NCBI RefSeq assembly: GCF_013761005.1
Contig: NZ_JACDUS010000001.1
Span: 682,001 to 746,000, forward strand
Source: Desulfosalsimonas propionicica
GTDB taxonomy: Bacteria > Desulfobacterota > Desulfobacteria > Desulfobacterales > Desulfosalsimonadaceae
Reading direction: 5' to 3'
Length of the DNA stretch: 64,000 nt
Part shown: positions 1-8,713 of the stretch, one piece after another
How the letters are laid out: each line of letters begins with the position of its first letter
How positions within the stretch are numbered: the first letter of the stretch is position 1
Notes under the pieces: generated by a model
Database searches by the model: none
What the model saw: only the letters and a program-made list of their open reading frames with translations
Told to the model about the DNA's origin: nothing
Program-made: the position numbers and the translations under genes

Positions 1-386
1 GCCTGGCCTTTGACTTCAAAAGGGCGGCCACCCTGGATCTGACCGTTGCCAAGGGGCTGCAGACAGAAATCGGCTCCTACACCGGGGGAAAAATCGGCCT
101 GTCCTCCTTTAAGGGACTGTCGCTAAACGCCGCCATGCACCAGGCCGCGGCCATAGACCTTTCAAGCTATCAGGGACTCAAACTGGGGCTGGAATCGTTT
201 AAGGGCCTGTCTCTTTCAGTGGAGACCGGTCTGGCCATTGCCATCAAATGCGATCTGCGGACAACCGCAAAAATTGACATTGATAACAATGACGGCAAAT
301 TGTCTGTCAAGGCCGGCGGACTGCTCGAATTTGCCAAGGAGACAAGCTTAAAGGCCGCAGTTGACACCCTTCGCGTCCGGATGTAG
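1..386 (+). CDS. C-terminal fragment of a VgrG-like type VI secretion tip protein (partial)
   Basis: The reading frame is open from the left edge and stops at TAG 384-386, so only the last 127 or so residues are visible. They form a repetitive beta-type sequence in which SFKGLSL-like and SSYQGLKL-like units recur about every 20-30 residues, as in the beta-helical tails of VgrG spike proteins. No catalytic motif is seen. The VgrG call rests mainly on context: DUF2169, pentapeptide, DUF3540 and PAAR-like DUF4150 genes follow immediately, a set that accompanies T6SS tips in deltaproteobacteria. The tail would sit between the spike base and the PAAR-like cap. It could instead be a separate repetitive effector or adaptor; the missing N-terminus would decide. 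Confidence 0.45.
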   Translation, partial: LAFDFKRAATLDLTVAKGLQTEIGSYTGGKIGLSSFKGLSLNAAMHQAAAIDLSSYQGLKLGLESFKGLSLSVETGLAIAIKCDLRTTAKIDIDNNDGKLSVKAGGLLEFAKETSLKAAVDTLRVRM

Positions 387-404
387 AGGAAAAAATCAGA
401 AAAC

Positions 405-3344
405 ATGCATGTTATCCAACCATACCGCCCCCTGCAGGCGGGACTCAACCATCGGGTGATGGAGCAGAACCGGCGCTTTTTCTTTGTTGTCTCGGCCACG
501 CTGGGCATTGACCTGTGCTCCGGAAAGGCCCGTCTGGATGTTGATTTTTTAAAGGATGCATTTGAGGCCATGGCAGACAACCCCACCCCGGAGATGGGCA
601 TGCCCAAGCCCCGGGGCGAGTTTCTGGTCACAGGCGCGTTTTTCGCACCCGGCGGGCGGGCTGTCACCGGCGGTGAGGTCCGGGTCCGGCTGGGGCAGAG
701 TGAAAAATCCCTTTATGTGTTCGGCCCCCGCAGATGGGCAGCCGGTGGTCTGCCCTCCTCGCCGGAGCCGATCACAACCCTGCCGGTGGATTACGCCCAT
801 GCCTTCGGCGGTTTGGATTACGCCAAAAACCCCGACGGCATGGGGCATAACGACGGGCGGCTGCCCTGCATTGAAAATCCGGACCGCCTGATCACCTCCC
901 CCGGTGATACGCCAGAGCCTGCCGGCATTGCACCCCTGGTTCTGGACTGCCCCCAGCGCATGCGTTTTCGGGGAACCTACGAAGATGACTACAAGCTCAA
1001 ATATTACCCCGGATACCCGGAAGACATGGATTGGCGTTTTTTTCTCAACAGCCCGGAGGACCAGTGGATACAGGGATATTTTCAGGGCAGCGAATCCTTT
1101 GAAATCCGAAACATGCACCCGGAGATGCCCGTTATCAGCGGGGCGCTGCCGGATCTTTACGCCCGTGCCTTTATCCGCCATACCATCGGCACGGAAACAC
1201 CGGATTTCGGCGAGCTGCCCCTGAACCTGGACACGGTTTGGTTTTTCCCGGGAAAACAGCTGGGCCTGCTTGTTTTCCGGGGTATCACCGAGGTGGCCGA
1301 TGACGAGGCCACCCAGATCAGTGATGTGCTTCTGGCATATGAAAACCGCCGGGATGAAAAGCGCAGCCTTGCCCATTACCACCAGGCCCTGGAAAGGCGG
1401 ATGACCGGGGAAAATCCGTTTCTCAACTATTTTCAGACCCGGGACCTGATCCCCCCCGGCGATCCCACCGCCCTGGCCATTTTTCAGGAAAAAGGCGAGG
1501 TGGAGCTCGATGACAACAGTGCCCTGTCCCAAAACATTACCGCCCGGGAAGATGCCTGCAGCAAAACCGTGGAGGACAAGGTTGACGAAGCCGCCCGTCA
1601 GGCGGAGCAGTCCATGGCCCAAACCCGTATGCCGGACACAGCTGCGGCCGCCATGCCCGAAGACGACGCTTTTGATGTGCAAAAGATGATCAGTGAACCG
1701 GCCGACCCCGGGTCTGCCCAGGTTTCTGATCCGGATCTGGACGAATTTAGCCGCAAGCTCGAAGAGATTATGCCCGGGATCACATCCGGGCAGGGCGGCA
1801 AAGTGGACCTGGAGGATTTTCCGTTTGACCGCATCGGTGAAATCGCCGATGCCGCAGAGGTCATGGGCCAAAAAAAGGATGAGCAGGCCCGGGAAAAACT
1901 TCGGGAACAGATCACCAATGTCCGCGACACCCTGCAAAGCCAAATGGCCGAAACCCGGGAAAGCGGACAGGAAATACCGGCTGATGCCCGCAATGAGCTT
2001 CAGGAACTCGACGATCAGATAAGCGCTCTGGAAACGGAAGAAGACTCAAGCCCGCCCCCGCAGCCCCTGCCCCGGGTCAATGCCGAAGCCCTTATGGAAA
2101 AAATTCCCCTCCGCCTGCCCGATGAAGCCATGGCCGCCATGGCGCATTTGCAGGGCTTGAAATCCATTGGCATGGAAAACGAGCAGACCCGGGATCTGGA
2201 GGCGCAGATCACAGCGGATATGGAAGAGGCGGCCAATGAGATCCGGGAGTCGCTCTGCGAGCTGGAACAACAGTTCAGGGCCGGCTATATCATGGGCGCC
2301 CATTTCATGGAGGCGGGATTGCCGCCGCACAGCAAACCCGTCAAAGAGGTCCGGGCGGAATTTCTGGATGCCGTGGCCGCCGGCAAGCCGGTTGCCGGCG
2401 GAGACTGGGCCTGCATTGATCTTTCGGGGGCGCGGCTGGACCAAATGGATCTGTCCGGGGCATTTTTCGAACAGGTCAATTTTTCCGGCGCCAGCTTAAA
2501 AGGCGCAAACCTGAGCGGGGCCTTTCTTGTCCGGGCCGATCTTACCGGGGCGGATCTCACCGGCGCCAATTTGCAGGGCGCCAATATGGGTGCGGCCGCC
2601 GCTGCCGGATGTATTTTTGCGCGTGCCGACTGCCGCAGCGCTGTTTTGTCCAAGGGGGATTTTACAGGGGCGGATTTTACCGCTGCCAGCCTGAAAGAAG
2701 CCGAGACACTGTATGTGCGCATGGATCAGGCAAGCTTTTCCGGAGCCGATGTCTCCGGGATTCAGTTTTTGGAACCCGATATTCGCGGTGCGGATTTCAC
2801 GGATGCGGATCTTTCCGGGTCATTTTTCCTAAACGGGCGGCTCAGCGATGTCACCTTTGCCGGGGCTGCCATGACCCGGTGTTTGTTTGCCAACATGATC
2901 CTCAAAAACGTCTGCTTTGACCGGGCTGTATTTAACCAGAGCTGTTTTGCCGGAACCGATGCTGAAGCAGTCTGTCTTGAGGGATTGAGTTTCCGGAAGG
3001 CCAATCTGCAGCAATCCAATTTCCAGCGCATGATTCTTCAAAAGGCCGACTTTTCCGGGGCTGATCTCGAAAACAGCTATTTTGAAAGCGCGGATCTTTC
3101 GGGTGCGGATTTTTCCGGGGCCAGTGCCAGAAACGCCCAGTTCCGGAGCGCGGACCTGACCGGAGCGAACCTGGAGGGAATCAATCTCATGGGCGGCTCC
3201 CTTGCCAAGGCCCGGCTGGTGCGGGCCCGCCTTGCCCGGGCCAATCTTTTCCAGGTGGATTTTCTGCGGGCCACGATAACGGATACAGATTTTGACGGCA
3301 GCAATCTCGACAGCACTTTGATTGCCCACTGGAGGCCGGAATAA
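405..3344 (+). CDS. DUF2169 / pentapeptide-repeat fusion protein (T6SS accessory)
   Basis: A 979-residue protein with three parts. Residues ~20-300 resemble the DUF2169 domain found beside VgrG/PAAR genes, where such proteins act as adaptors or chaperones for T6SS cargo (family knowledge). Residues ~330-640 are charged, acidic and probably helical or coiled-coil. From about residue 667 to the end there is a long pentapeptide-repeat solenoid with repeated A(D/N)L/F-x-x units such as ADLTG, ANLQG and ADFSG, predicted to form a right-handed quadrilateral beta-helix. It starts at ATG 405, 18 nt after the VgrG-like stop, and its TAA overlaps the next ATG (TAATG), suggesting coupled translation. 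No signal peptide is seen. Whether it is adaptor, effector or spike extension cannot be read from sequence. Confidence 0.8.
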   Translation: MHVIQPYRPLQAGLNHRVMEQNRRFFFVVSATLGIDLCSGKARLDVDFLKDAFEAMADNPTPEMGMPKPRGEFLVTGAFFAPGGRAVTGGEVRVRLGQSEKSLYVFGPRRWAAGGLPSSPEPITTLPVDYAHAFGGLDYAKNPDGMGHNDGRLPCIENPDRLITSPGDTPEPAGIAPLVLDCPQRMRFRGTYEDDYKLKYYPGYPEDMDWRFFLNSPEDQWIQGYFQGSESFEIRNMHPEMPVISGALPDLYARAFIRHTIGTETPDFGELPLNLDTVWFFPGKQLGLLVFRGITEVADDEATQISDVLLAYENRRDEKRSLAHYHQALERRMTGENPFLNYFQTRDLIPPGDPTALAIFQEKGEVELDDNSALSQNITAREDACSKTVEDKVDEAARQAEQSMAQTRMPDTAAAAMPEDDAFDVQKMISEPADPGSAQVSDPDLDEFSRKLEEIMPGITSGQGGKVDLEDFPFDRIGEIADAAEVMGQKKDEQAREKLREQITNVRDTLQSQMAETRESGQEIPADARNELQELDDQISALETEEDSSPPPQPLPRVNAEALMEKIPLRLPDEAMAAMAHLQGLKSIGMENEQTRDLEAQITADMEEAANEIRESLCELEQQFRAGYIMGAHFMEAGLPPHSKPVKEVRAEFLDAVAAGKPVAGGDWACIDLSGARLDQMDLSGAFFEQVNFSGASLKGANLSGAFLVRADLTGADLTGANLQGANMGAAAAAGCIFARADCRSAVLSKGDFTGADFTAASLKEAETLYVRMDQASFSGADVSGIQFLEPDIRGADFTDADLSGSFFLNGRLSDVTFAGAAMTRCLFANMILKNVCFDRAVFNQSCFAGTDAEAVCLEGLSFRKANLQQSNFQRMILQKADFSGADLENSYFESADLSGADFSGASARNAQFRSADLTGANLEGINLMGGSLAKARLVRARLARANLFQVDFLRATITDTDFDGSNLDSTLIAHWRPE

Positions 3345-4396
3345 TGACCGGAGAGGAGCTGGCCGCACAGGTCAAAAACGGAGAAGTGTTTTACCAGGAG
3401 GATTTCTCGGACATGGACTGCCGGGGCGCGGATCTTTCCGGCGGGATTTTCAGCGAAGTGTGCTTTGACAACTGTGATTTTACACAAGCCGGGCTCAAAG
3501 AAGCCACCTTTGCCAAATGCTCCATGCAAAACGCGGTGTTTGCCCGGGCCGACATCCGGCAGATCAACTTTGCCCAATGCGGGATGGATCAGGCCCGGTT
3601 TTGTCAGATCACGGCGGATTCGGCCAAGTTTGTTGAATCGTCCATGAAAGGGGCGGATTTTTCCAACTCCAGGCTTGAGACCTGCTTTTTTACCCATACC
3701 GATCTTGAAGCCGCGGTTTTATGCGGACTGGAGCTGACCACAACGGCTTTTTCCGGATGCCGGCTGGTAGGGGCGGATTTTTCCGGGGCCCGGGTGGAAA
3801 GAAGTTTTTTCCATGACTGCGGTTTTAAGGACAACAACCTTTCCGGTATTACCCTTTATTTGTCTTTGTTCCACGGAGCCGATTTTGACGGAACCGATTT
3901 TTCCGGGCTGGATCTGACCCAGTGCCAGTTTCACGAATCGAGCCTGAACAATTGCAATTTTGCCCGGACCCGGCTGGACAAAAGCGGTTTTATGTGGGGG
4001 GCGCTCACGGGCTCGCTTTTTGACGGCGCCAGCCTGGAATACGCCAATTTCTACGAAGCCGCCCTGTCCGGGGCCAGTTTCCGGGAGGCCAACCTGACCC
4101 GGGCCGGGCTGCAATACACACAGATATCCGGCTCGGATTTTTCAAACGCCAAAATGATCCAGGCACAGATGGAAGGCGCCTGTGCGGAGCAATCCTCTTT
4201 TGCGGGCGCGGACCTGACTTATGCGGACTTTTCTCATGCAAAGCTCAGGGCCTCGGATTTTTCCCGGGCGGCTTTGTATTTAACCAATTTTCATGCCGCA
4301 GATGACGAAAAGACCAAATGGTCCGGCTCCACCCGCGCCCTGTCCTGGGGAACCAATCAAAGTCGTTTAAAAGCTGAAAAATGGGAGAAAAAATGA
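3344..4396 (+). CDS. Pentapeptide-repeat protein
   Basis: A 350-residue protein made almost entirely of pentapeptide repeats (ADLSG, ADFSN, ADFSG, ANFYE, SNFSN-type units) from about residue 25 to 330, so a single long beta-helix is expected. Its start overlaps the stop of the DUF2169 fusion by one base, and its own stop overlaps the DUF3540 start (ATGA), so the three are almost certainly one translational unit. The repeat region resembles the C-terminal half of the upstream protein, suggesting duplication. No enzyme motif or signal peptide is visible. In T6SS loci such proteins are seen with DUF2169 and PAAR-like genes; the exact role is unknown. Confidence 0.8.
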   Translation: MTGEELAAQVKNGEVFYQEDFSDMDCRGADLSGGIFSEVCFDNCDFTQAGLKEATFAKCSMQNAVFARADIRQINFAQCGMDQARFCQITADSAKFVESSMKGADFSNSRLETCFFTHTDLEAAVLCGLELTTTAFSGCRLVGADFSGARVERSFFHDCGFKDNNLSGITLYLSLFHGADFDGTDFSGLDLTQCQFHESSLNNCNFARTRLDKSGFMWGALTGSLFDGASLEYANFYEAALSGASFREANLTRAGLQYTQISGSDFSNAKMIQAQMEGACAEQSSFAGADLTYADFSHAKLRASDFSRAALYLTNFHAADDEKTKWSGSTRALSWGTNQSRLKAEKWEKK

Positions 4397-5052
4397 GCAG
4401 CCAAACATCCAAAGTCATTCCGATAGCCGACCAACCCCCGCCGGCTGTCCGGCAGGGCGTGGTCACCGCTGTTGGAAAAGACGGGCTTACCATTGCCGTT
4501 TCCGGAAAAACCGTCCGGGCCCGCAAGGCCTTTTCCTGCATCATCGAACCTGAGGTGCAGGACACGGTTTTGTGCTGCAGGGATGACAACGGCACCTTTT
4601 TTGTCCTGGCCATCATGGACCGGCCCCGGAGCCAGGCCATGAAGCTGGTTTTTCCTTCGGATGCCACACTGGAATCCGCCTCCGGGAGTGTAAACGTGTT
4701 TTCCCAAAAAGCCATCAACATGGCTGCCAAAGACATCAGCGCGTTTTCAAAAAATGCCGTGCATAAAAGCGATCAGGGCTATATTGCCTATGACCGGATC
4801 ACGGCCAGCGGCACCGAAGTTCATGCCAGTTACAAAACCGTCCGGCTCATCAGCGGGCTGATCAACACCATGGCCCGGCAGGTGATTGACAAGTTCAAAG
4901 GCTATATCCGGCATACCGAGGACAACGACCAGGTCCAGGCCGGCCAGCTGACCCGGCGCACCAGCGGGCTTTATTCCATGGATTCGAGAAATACGGTGAT
5001 GATCAGCAAAAAAGAAACCAAGATCGACGGTGAAAAAATCTATATGGCCTAA
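4393..5052 (+). CDS. DUF3540 domain protein (T6SS-associated)
   Basis: A protein of about 219 residues. I place the start at ATG 4393, which overlaps the previous stop (ATGA) and has a GGGAG ribosome-binding site at 4383-4387; an in-frame ATG at 4381 is poorly placed. The N-terminal part has an OB-fold-like pattern (VVTAVGKDGLTIAV, then CIIEPEVQDTVLCC). The C-terminal part is a repetitive beta region (NVFSQKAINMAAKDISAFSK), similar in style to gp5/VgrG stalks. DUF3540 genes occur next to DUF2169, pentapeptide and DUF4150 genes in T6SS cargo operons, matching this context. The molecular role is not established. Confidence 0.8.
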   Translation: MSSQTSKVIPIADQPPPAVRQGVVTAVGKDGLTIAVSGKTVRARKAFSCIIEPEVQDTVLCCRDDNGTFFVLAIMDRPRSQAMKLVFPSDATLESASGSVNVFSQKAINMAAKDISAFSKNAVHKSDQGYIAYDRITASGTEVHASYKTVRLISGLINTMARQVIDKFKGYIRHTEDNDQVQAGQLTRRTSGLYSMDSRNTVMISKKETKIDGEKIYMA

Positions 5053-5063
5053 AGGAGGCGTTT

Positions 5064-5465
5064 ATGTTTGCCAACTGCTCAATGCCGGGAATGGATTTTG
5101 CCATGCCCGATCCCTGCAAAACACCCACCGGGCCGGTGCCCACGCCGATTCCCTATCCGAACATGACCATGAAAATCATGGGACTGCCGCCAACGACCAA
5201 CATGCGCAACCTGCTGACCTTTCTGCCGGCCCACAACATCATGTCCACGATGCCCACCAGCATGGGCGATACCACCGGGGTCTTGATGGGCCTGGTGTCC
5301 CAGACCATCATGGGCCCGGGGCGCAATGTTCGCTGCAGCGTCAAGACCATTACCCAGGCCATGCCGGTAACCCGCATGCTTGACAACTCCCTGCAGAACC
5401 AGGTCAATGCGCCCGGCGGCATGACTCTGGTGCCCGGGCAGTTTAAGGTCATTAACCTGATGTAA
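5064..5465 (+). CDS. DUF4150 / PAAR-like domain protein
   Basis: A 133-residue protein with a strong AAAGGAGG ribosome-binding site just ahead of ATG 5064. The sequence matches the PAAR-like DUF4150 pattern: an early Pro-rich stretch (MPDPCKTPTGPVPTPIPYPN), a central GDTTGVLMGLVSQ-type segment and a PGGMTLVPGQFKVINLM ending. These proteins cap the VgrG spike and can carry or recruit effectors (family knowledge). It lies 11 nt after DUF3540 and completes the VgrG / DUF2169 / pentapeptide / DUF3540 / DUF4150 set. No toxin domain is fused, so the effector, if any, is supplied by another gene. Confidence 0.85.
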   Translation: MFANCSMPGMDFAMPDPCKTPTGPVPTPIPYPNMTMKIMGLPPTTNMRNLLTFLPAHNIMSTMPTSMGDTTGVLMGLVSQTIMGPGRNVRCSVKTITQAMPVTRMLDNSLQNQVNAPGGMTLVPGQFKVINLM

Positions 5466-5540
5466 CCCCCAGGCCGGACGTCAGGGAGTATCAACCTGAA
5501 AGTTTGACTCAAAAGCGCAACCAAGAAGGAAGCAAACACC

Positions 5541-5849
5541 ATGAGCCAAAATGATGAAAACGAAAGTCCGGATCCCGGTTCCGGAACCCGGGACGTTCAG
5601 TTCCACGTGGCCCCGGATCTGGATTATGTCTACCGGGATGTGTTTAACGTTTTTGTGGGATCCGGGGATGTGGTCATCGAGTTCGGCAACCAGCACCGGG
5701 CCATGCCCGGACATGCTACCATTGCCAACCGTATCGTCATGACCGTGGGCAATGCCTATGGATTGATCCAGACTTTGCAAAAAACACTGGAGGAAGCCCA
5801 GATCAAGCTCCATGAGCAGATTCAGGCCCAGAAGAAATCCGGCCGGTAA
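5541..5849 (+). CDS. DUF3467-like small protein
   Basis: A 102-residue protein with an AAGGAAG ribosome-binding site. The middle part (YRDVFNVFVGSGDVVIEFGN, then a basic/hydrophobic helix RIVMTVGNAYGLIQTLQKTL) resembles the DUF3467 pattern of a short beta-rich N-terminal half and a C-terminal helix. The family has no assigned function. It sits between the PAAR-like gene and the STAS gene in the same orientation, so it is probably co-transcribed with the T6SS module. The family assignment is by pattern only. Confidence 0.6.
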   Translation: MSQNDENESPDPGSGTRDVQFHVAPDLDYVYRDVFNVFVGSGDVVIEFGNQHRAMPGHATIANRIVMTVGNAYGLIQTLQKTLEEAQIKLHEQIQAQKKSGR

Positions 5850-5884
5850 CGGCCCCAAATAATCATCAATCAGGAGTGTTTTCA

Positions 5885-6214
5885 ATGGAGTGCGAAAGCT
5901 TTAAACAAGACGATGCCGTCGTGGTCAAGCCTTCCGGCCGCATGGATGCCGGCACCGCGTCGGTGTTTGAAAAGGAATGCGACAAATGGATTGAAAAAGG
6001 CGAAACCGACCTGATCGCCGACTTTGAAAACCTGGAGTATATCAGCAGCGCGGGCCTTCGAAGCGTCCTGGTGGTGGGGAAAAAACTCAAGCCCGCCGGC
6101 GGCGAGCTGGCCTTGTGCAATATGAACGGAATGGTGGAGGAAGTGTTCGGCATGTCCGGATTTAAAAATATTTTCAATATTTTTGACACACTTGAGGCTG
6201 CACTTGAAAGATGA
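5885..6214 (+). CDS. STAS-domain anti-sigma factor antagonist
   Basis: A protein of about 109 residues with a single STAS domain. It carries the ISSAGLRS motif in which the Ser is normally phosphorylated by an RsbW/SpoIIAB-type kinase, controlling binding to it. I use ATG 5885 because AGGAG at 5872-5876 is well spaced; the GTG at 5876 overlaps that site. The next gene encodes an RsbW-like ATPase and overlaps the 3' end, so this is a switch pair. Its place directly downstream of T6SS tip genes suggests partner-switching control of secretion or of a linked sigma factor. No sigma factor or PP2C phosphatase gene is in the window. Confidence 0.9.
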   Translation: MECESFKQDDAVVVKPSGRMDAGTASVFEKECDKWIEKGETDLIADFENLEYISSAGLRSVLVVGKKLKPAGGELALCNMNGMVEEVFGMSGFKNIFNIFDTLEAALER

Positions 6215-6641
6215 TGACACCTATTTTTCCCACCAGCTGAAACTGCCGGCACACATGGATTCACTCCATGGGTTTATCCAATTCATGGAGCAAAGCGCCG
6301 GGGAACTGGGCCTCGAAGATGCTCTGATCCGCAAGCTCAGCCTGGTGGCCGAAGAACTTCTGGTCAATGTGATCCACTACGCCTACGCGGGTACCGGTGA
6401 GGACGGGGGCATCGATCTGCAATGCGGCATGGCCGATCGGCAGACCTTCTGCATGCGCATTGCTGACAAGGGAAAGCCTTTTGATCCGCTTTCAGCCGCG
6501 GAACCCGATTTGACCCGGGACATTGAAGACCGCCCCGTTGGCGGCCTTGGCGTTTTTCTGGTCCGGGAACTCGCCGATCATCTGGATTATCAGCGAAAAG
6601 ACGGCGCCAATGTGGTGCTCTTCTGCAAAAAAGTCCGATGA
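6204..6641 (+). CDS. RsbW-like anti-sigma regulatory ATP-binding protein
   Basis: A GHKL/HATPase_c_2 protein of about 145 residues. The N box (ELLVNVIHYAY), G1 box (DKGKPFDPL) and G2-like box (GGLGVFLVREL) are all visible, as in serine kinases of the RsbW/SpoIIAB type. No ATG lies near the expected start; TTG 6204 with TTGAGG at 6192-6197 is my choice, with TTG 6183 possible. It overlaps the STAS gene by about 11 nt, indicating coupled translation and a fixed antagonist:kinase ratio. Such kinases phosphorylate the STAS partner and sequester a target protein. The target here is unknown. Confidence 0.85.
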   Translation: MKDDDTYFSHQLKLPAHMDSLHGFIQFMEQSAGELGLEDALIRKLSLVAEELLVNVIHYAYAGTGEDGGIDLQCGMADRQTFCMRIADKGKPFDPLSAAEPDLTRDIEDRPVGGLGVFLVRELADHLDYQRKDGANVVLFCKKVR

Positions 6642-6729
6642 GCCGCCGGTTGCTCGCGGTTGCCTGTAACGGGACATCATCGGCACAGTCAAAACCGCTC
6701 CGGACATTTATGGAAAATAAGGAGAAATC

Positions 6730-7512
6730 ATGAGCAAATCGGTCTGGATCAGCATGATCAAAAAAGATGAAGCCGCAGCACAGGCGGTATACAAGATGGT
6801 ATCCGGATACGGACTGGGGGTATCGGGTCATTTCTGGAAAGATGATCCGGAAAACATGCAATGGGCCGGGGCTGTTTCGGAAGTTGCGGCAAAAACAAAC
6901 GGCCTTTGGCTGATTGTGGGCGATAACGGCGATTTCACGCCTTCTGTGCTCCGGGGCCTGTCATTGCTGGCCCTGTCCGTGCAGGCGCAGAAGGCCGCTT
7001 GGTTCCCGGTTATGATCCTCACTGATGATCCGGAAGGCCTCGGGGAAAAACTGCCCACCCCCCTTGCCGGCGCTCAGGTATTTTCTCCGGACAACCCGGC
7101 GCTGGGCGCCAAAATCACAGCCAAAGCCAACCTCCCCTTAAAACCCCTTGCAGCGCAATACCGGTTAAACGTCCATGCCATGCCCAAAATCGGCCTGTGG
7201 ATTGAGGCCGGGCCGGCTGCGGGCACATGGGCGGGCGTCATTGTGGGTGCCGGCGGCAACGGGGCCGCAATAGACGCCATGGGCATCGGGCCGGCCGGTG
7301 AAATCCCGGAAAAATCCATCCTGGAATATCCTGTGCGGGATATGACCCTTGCCCTGGGAGATCGGGAGTTTAGCGCCTGGGCGGCCCAAAACACAGTGTC
7401 AGAGACCGAATCGGTCTACGTTCGGGTCAAGGGGCAGCCCGGCGCTATGCTGTTGGGTCCGTTTTCCCCGGATGCGGACGAACTGGATGTCTATACCCTG
7501 ACCCTGGAATAA
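6730..7512 (+). CDS. Hypothetical protein in the T6SS operon
   Basis: A 260-residue protein starting at ATG 6730 behind AAGGAG. I do not recognise a family. It appears soluble, without signal peptide or membrane segment. The first half has alternating hydrophobic strands (GLWLIVGDNGDF, AAWFPVMILTDDPEGL), reminiscent of a Rossmann-like or receiver-like fold. A Gly-rich stretch (AGVIVGAGGNGAAIDAMGIG) lies near residue 165-185. It is the last gene in this orientation before a 207-nt spacer, so it is probably the last gene of the T6SS/STAS unit. Confidence 0.6.
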   Translation: MSKSVWISMIKKDEAAAQAVYKMVSGYGLGVSGHFWKDDPENMQWAGAVSEVAAKTNGLWLIVGDNGDFTPSVLRGLSLLALSVQAQKAAWFPVMILTDDPEGLGEKLPTPLAGAQVFSPDNPALGAKITAKANLPLKPLAAQYRLNVHAMPKIGLWIEAGPAAGTWAGVIVGAGGNGAAIDAMGIGPAGEIPEKSILEYPVRDMTLALGDREFSAWAAQNTVSETESVYVRVKGQPGAMLLGPFSPDADELDVYTLTLE

Positions 7513-7719
7513 ACAAATCAAGATTACCGGCTGTTTTTCAACTGTCCTGCCGGAAATGAAACCGATTACAGACACCGGGGATTTTCCGGTCTGCAGGCAT
7601 GCAGCAAACCGGGTTTGTCTTAGGGCTTGAAAAATATTTTTTAAGGAGTAAAATGGGTTTTCACAAAAAAACGAGTGAGCGTTCGTTTTATTTCCGTACC
7701 CCAAAAAAGGAAACCCCAA

Positions 7720-8691
7720 ATGGCCGAGCAGTTGTATCCCGGGCTTTATCGTATTCACATCCCGCTGCCCGAAAGTCCGCTGAAATATTTAAATTCGTAT
7801 GTGATCAAAGGCGGGGACCGAAATCTTGTCATTGACACCGGTTTAAACCGGGATGTGTGCAAAAGGGCCATGCTCGAGGGCCTGGATGAAATCGGCGTTG
7901 CCCTGGATTCCATTGATCTTTTTATCACCCATCTGCATGCGGATCATTTCGGGCTGGTGCCCGAGCTTGCCGGTGAAAATACCCGGATTTATTTCAACCG
8001 TCCCGACAGTGAACTCATTGAAAACTGGCAGGGCTTTGAGCCCATGATTGCCTATGGCGGCCAGAGCGGATTTCCCGAACAGGAGCTGAGAAACGCCTTG
8101 AACCAGCACCCGGGCTTTAAGTACGGCACCGGCTGGATGCCGTTTATGAACCTGATCGAAGACGGCCAGCCGCTCACCGTGGGCGATTACGCTTTTACCT
8201 GCATCCAGACCCCGGGCCATACAAAGGGCCATACCTGTTTATATGAGCCGGAGAAAAAGATTTTTATTGCAGGCGACCACGTGCTCTACAACATTACCCC
8301 CAATATCCAGTGCTGGTCAGATACAGACGATCCCCTGGGCGATTATCTGGACAGTCTTGACAAGGTCCGCGATCTTGAGGTCAGCTGCGCCCTGCCGGGC
8401 CACAGGCACCTTTTTGAGCGGTTTGCTGAACGCATTGACGAATTAAAGGCCCATCACAGCCGGCGTCTGGAGGAGGTGCTGGAGATACTGGACAAGGCCG
8501 GCCCCCAAAACGCCTTTGAGGTGGCCTCGCAGATGAGCTGGGATTTGACCGCCAAAAGCTGGGCGGATTTCCCGGTGGCCCAGAAATGGTTTGCCACCGG
8601 AGAGGCTATTTCCCACCTGCGGTATTTGGAAATACAAAAGCGCATCCAACGGCCACAGCAAGAGCCGGTGATTTTGTATGAACCCGCATAA
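7720..8691 (+). CDS. MBL-fold metallo-hydrolase
   Basis: A metallo-beta-lactamase-fold hydrolase of about 323 residues. The metal-binding motif THLHADH (HxHxDH) is visible, followed by GHTKGH and AGDH further on and a late GHRH histidine, giving the full di-metal ligand set. The C-terminal ~80 residues extend beyond the core fold and may be helical, as in glyoxalase II/lactonase-like relatives. ATG 7720 has AAGG about 9 nt upstream; the upstream GTG 7675 extension looks non-conserved. The acyl-CoA synthetase genes follow directly, so a thioester or lactone substrate in the same acyl-CoA pathway is plausible, but this is inference. Confidence 0.8.
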   Translation: MAEQLYPGLYRIHIPLPESPLKYLNSYVIKGGDRNLVIDTGLNRDVCKRAMLEGLDEIGVALDSIDLFITHLHADHFGLVPELAGENTRIYFNRPDSELIENWQGFEPMIAYGGQSGFPEQELRNALNQHPGFKYGTGWMPFMNLIEDGQPLTVGDYAFTCIQTPGHTKGHTCLYEPEKKIFIAGDHVLYNITPNIQCWSDTDDPLGDYLDSLDKVRDLEVSCALPGHRHLFERFAERIDELKAHHSRRLEEVLEILDKAGPQNAFEVASQMSWDLTAKSWADFPVAQKWFATGEAISHLRYLEIQKRIQRPQQEPVILYEPA

Positions 8692-8713
8692 ACAAGACAA
8701 GGAAGATTCAGCC

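Noticed and set aside
549-1943. Long minus-strand open frame of 464 codons opposite the DUF2169 fusion
   Set aside because: It lies wholly antisense to a better-supported gene, is Gly/His/Phe-rich as expected for a GC-rich mirror frame, and has no recognisable domain.
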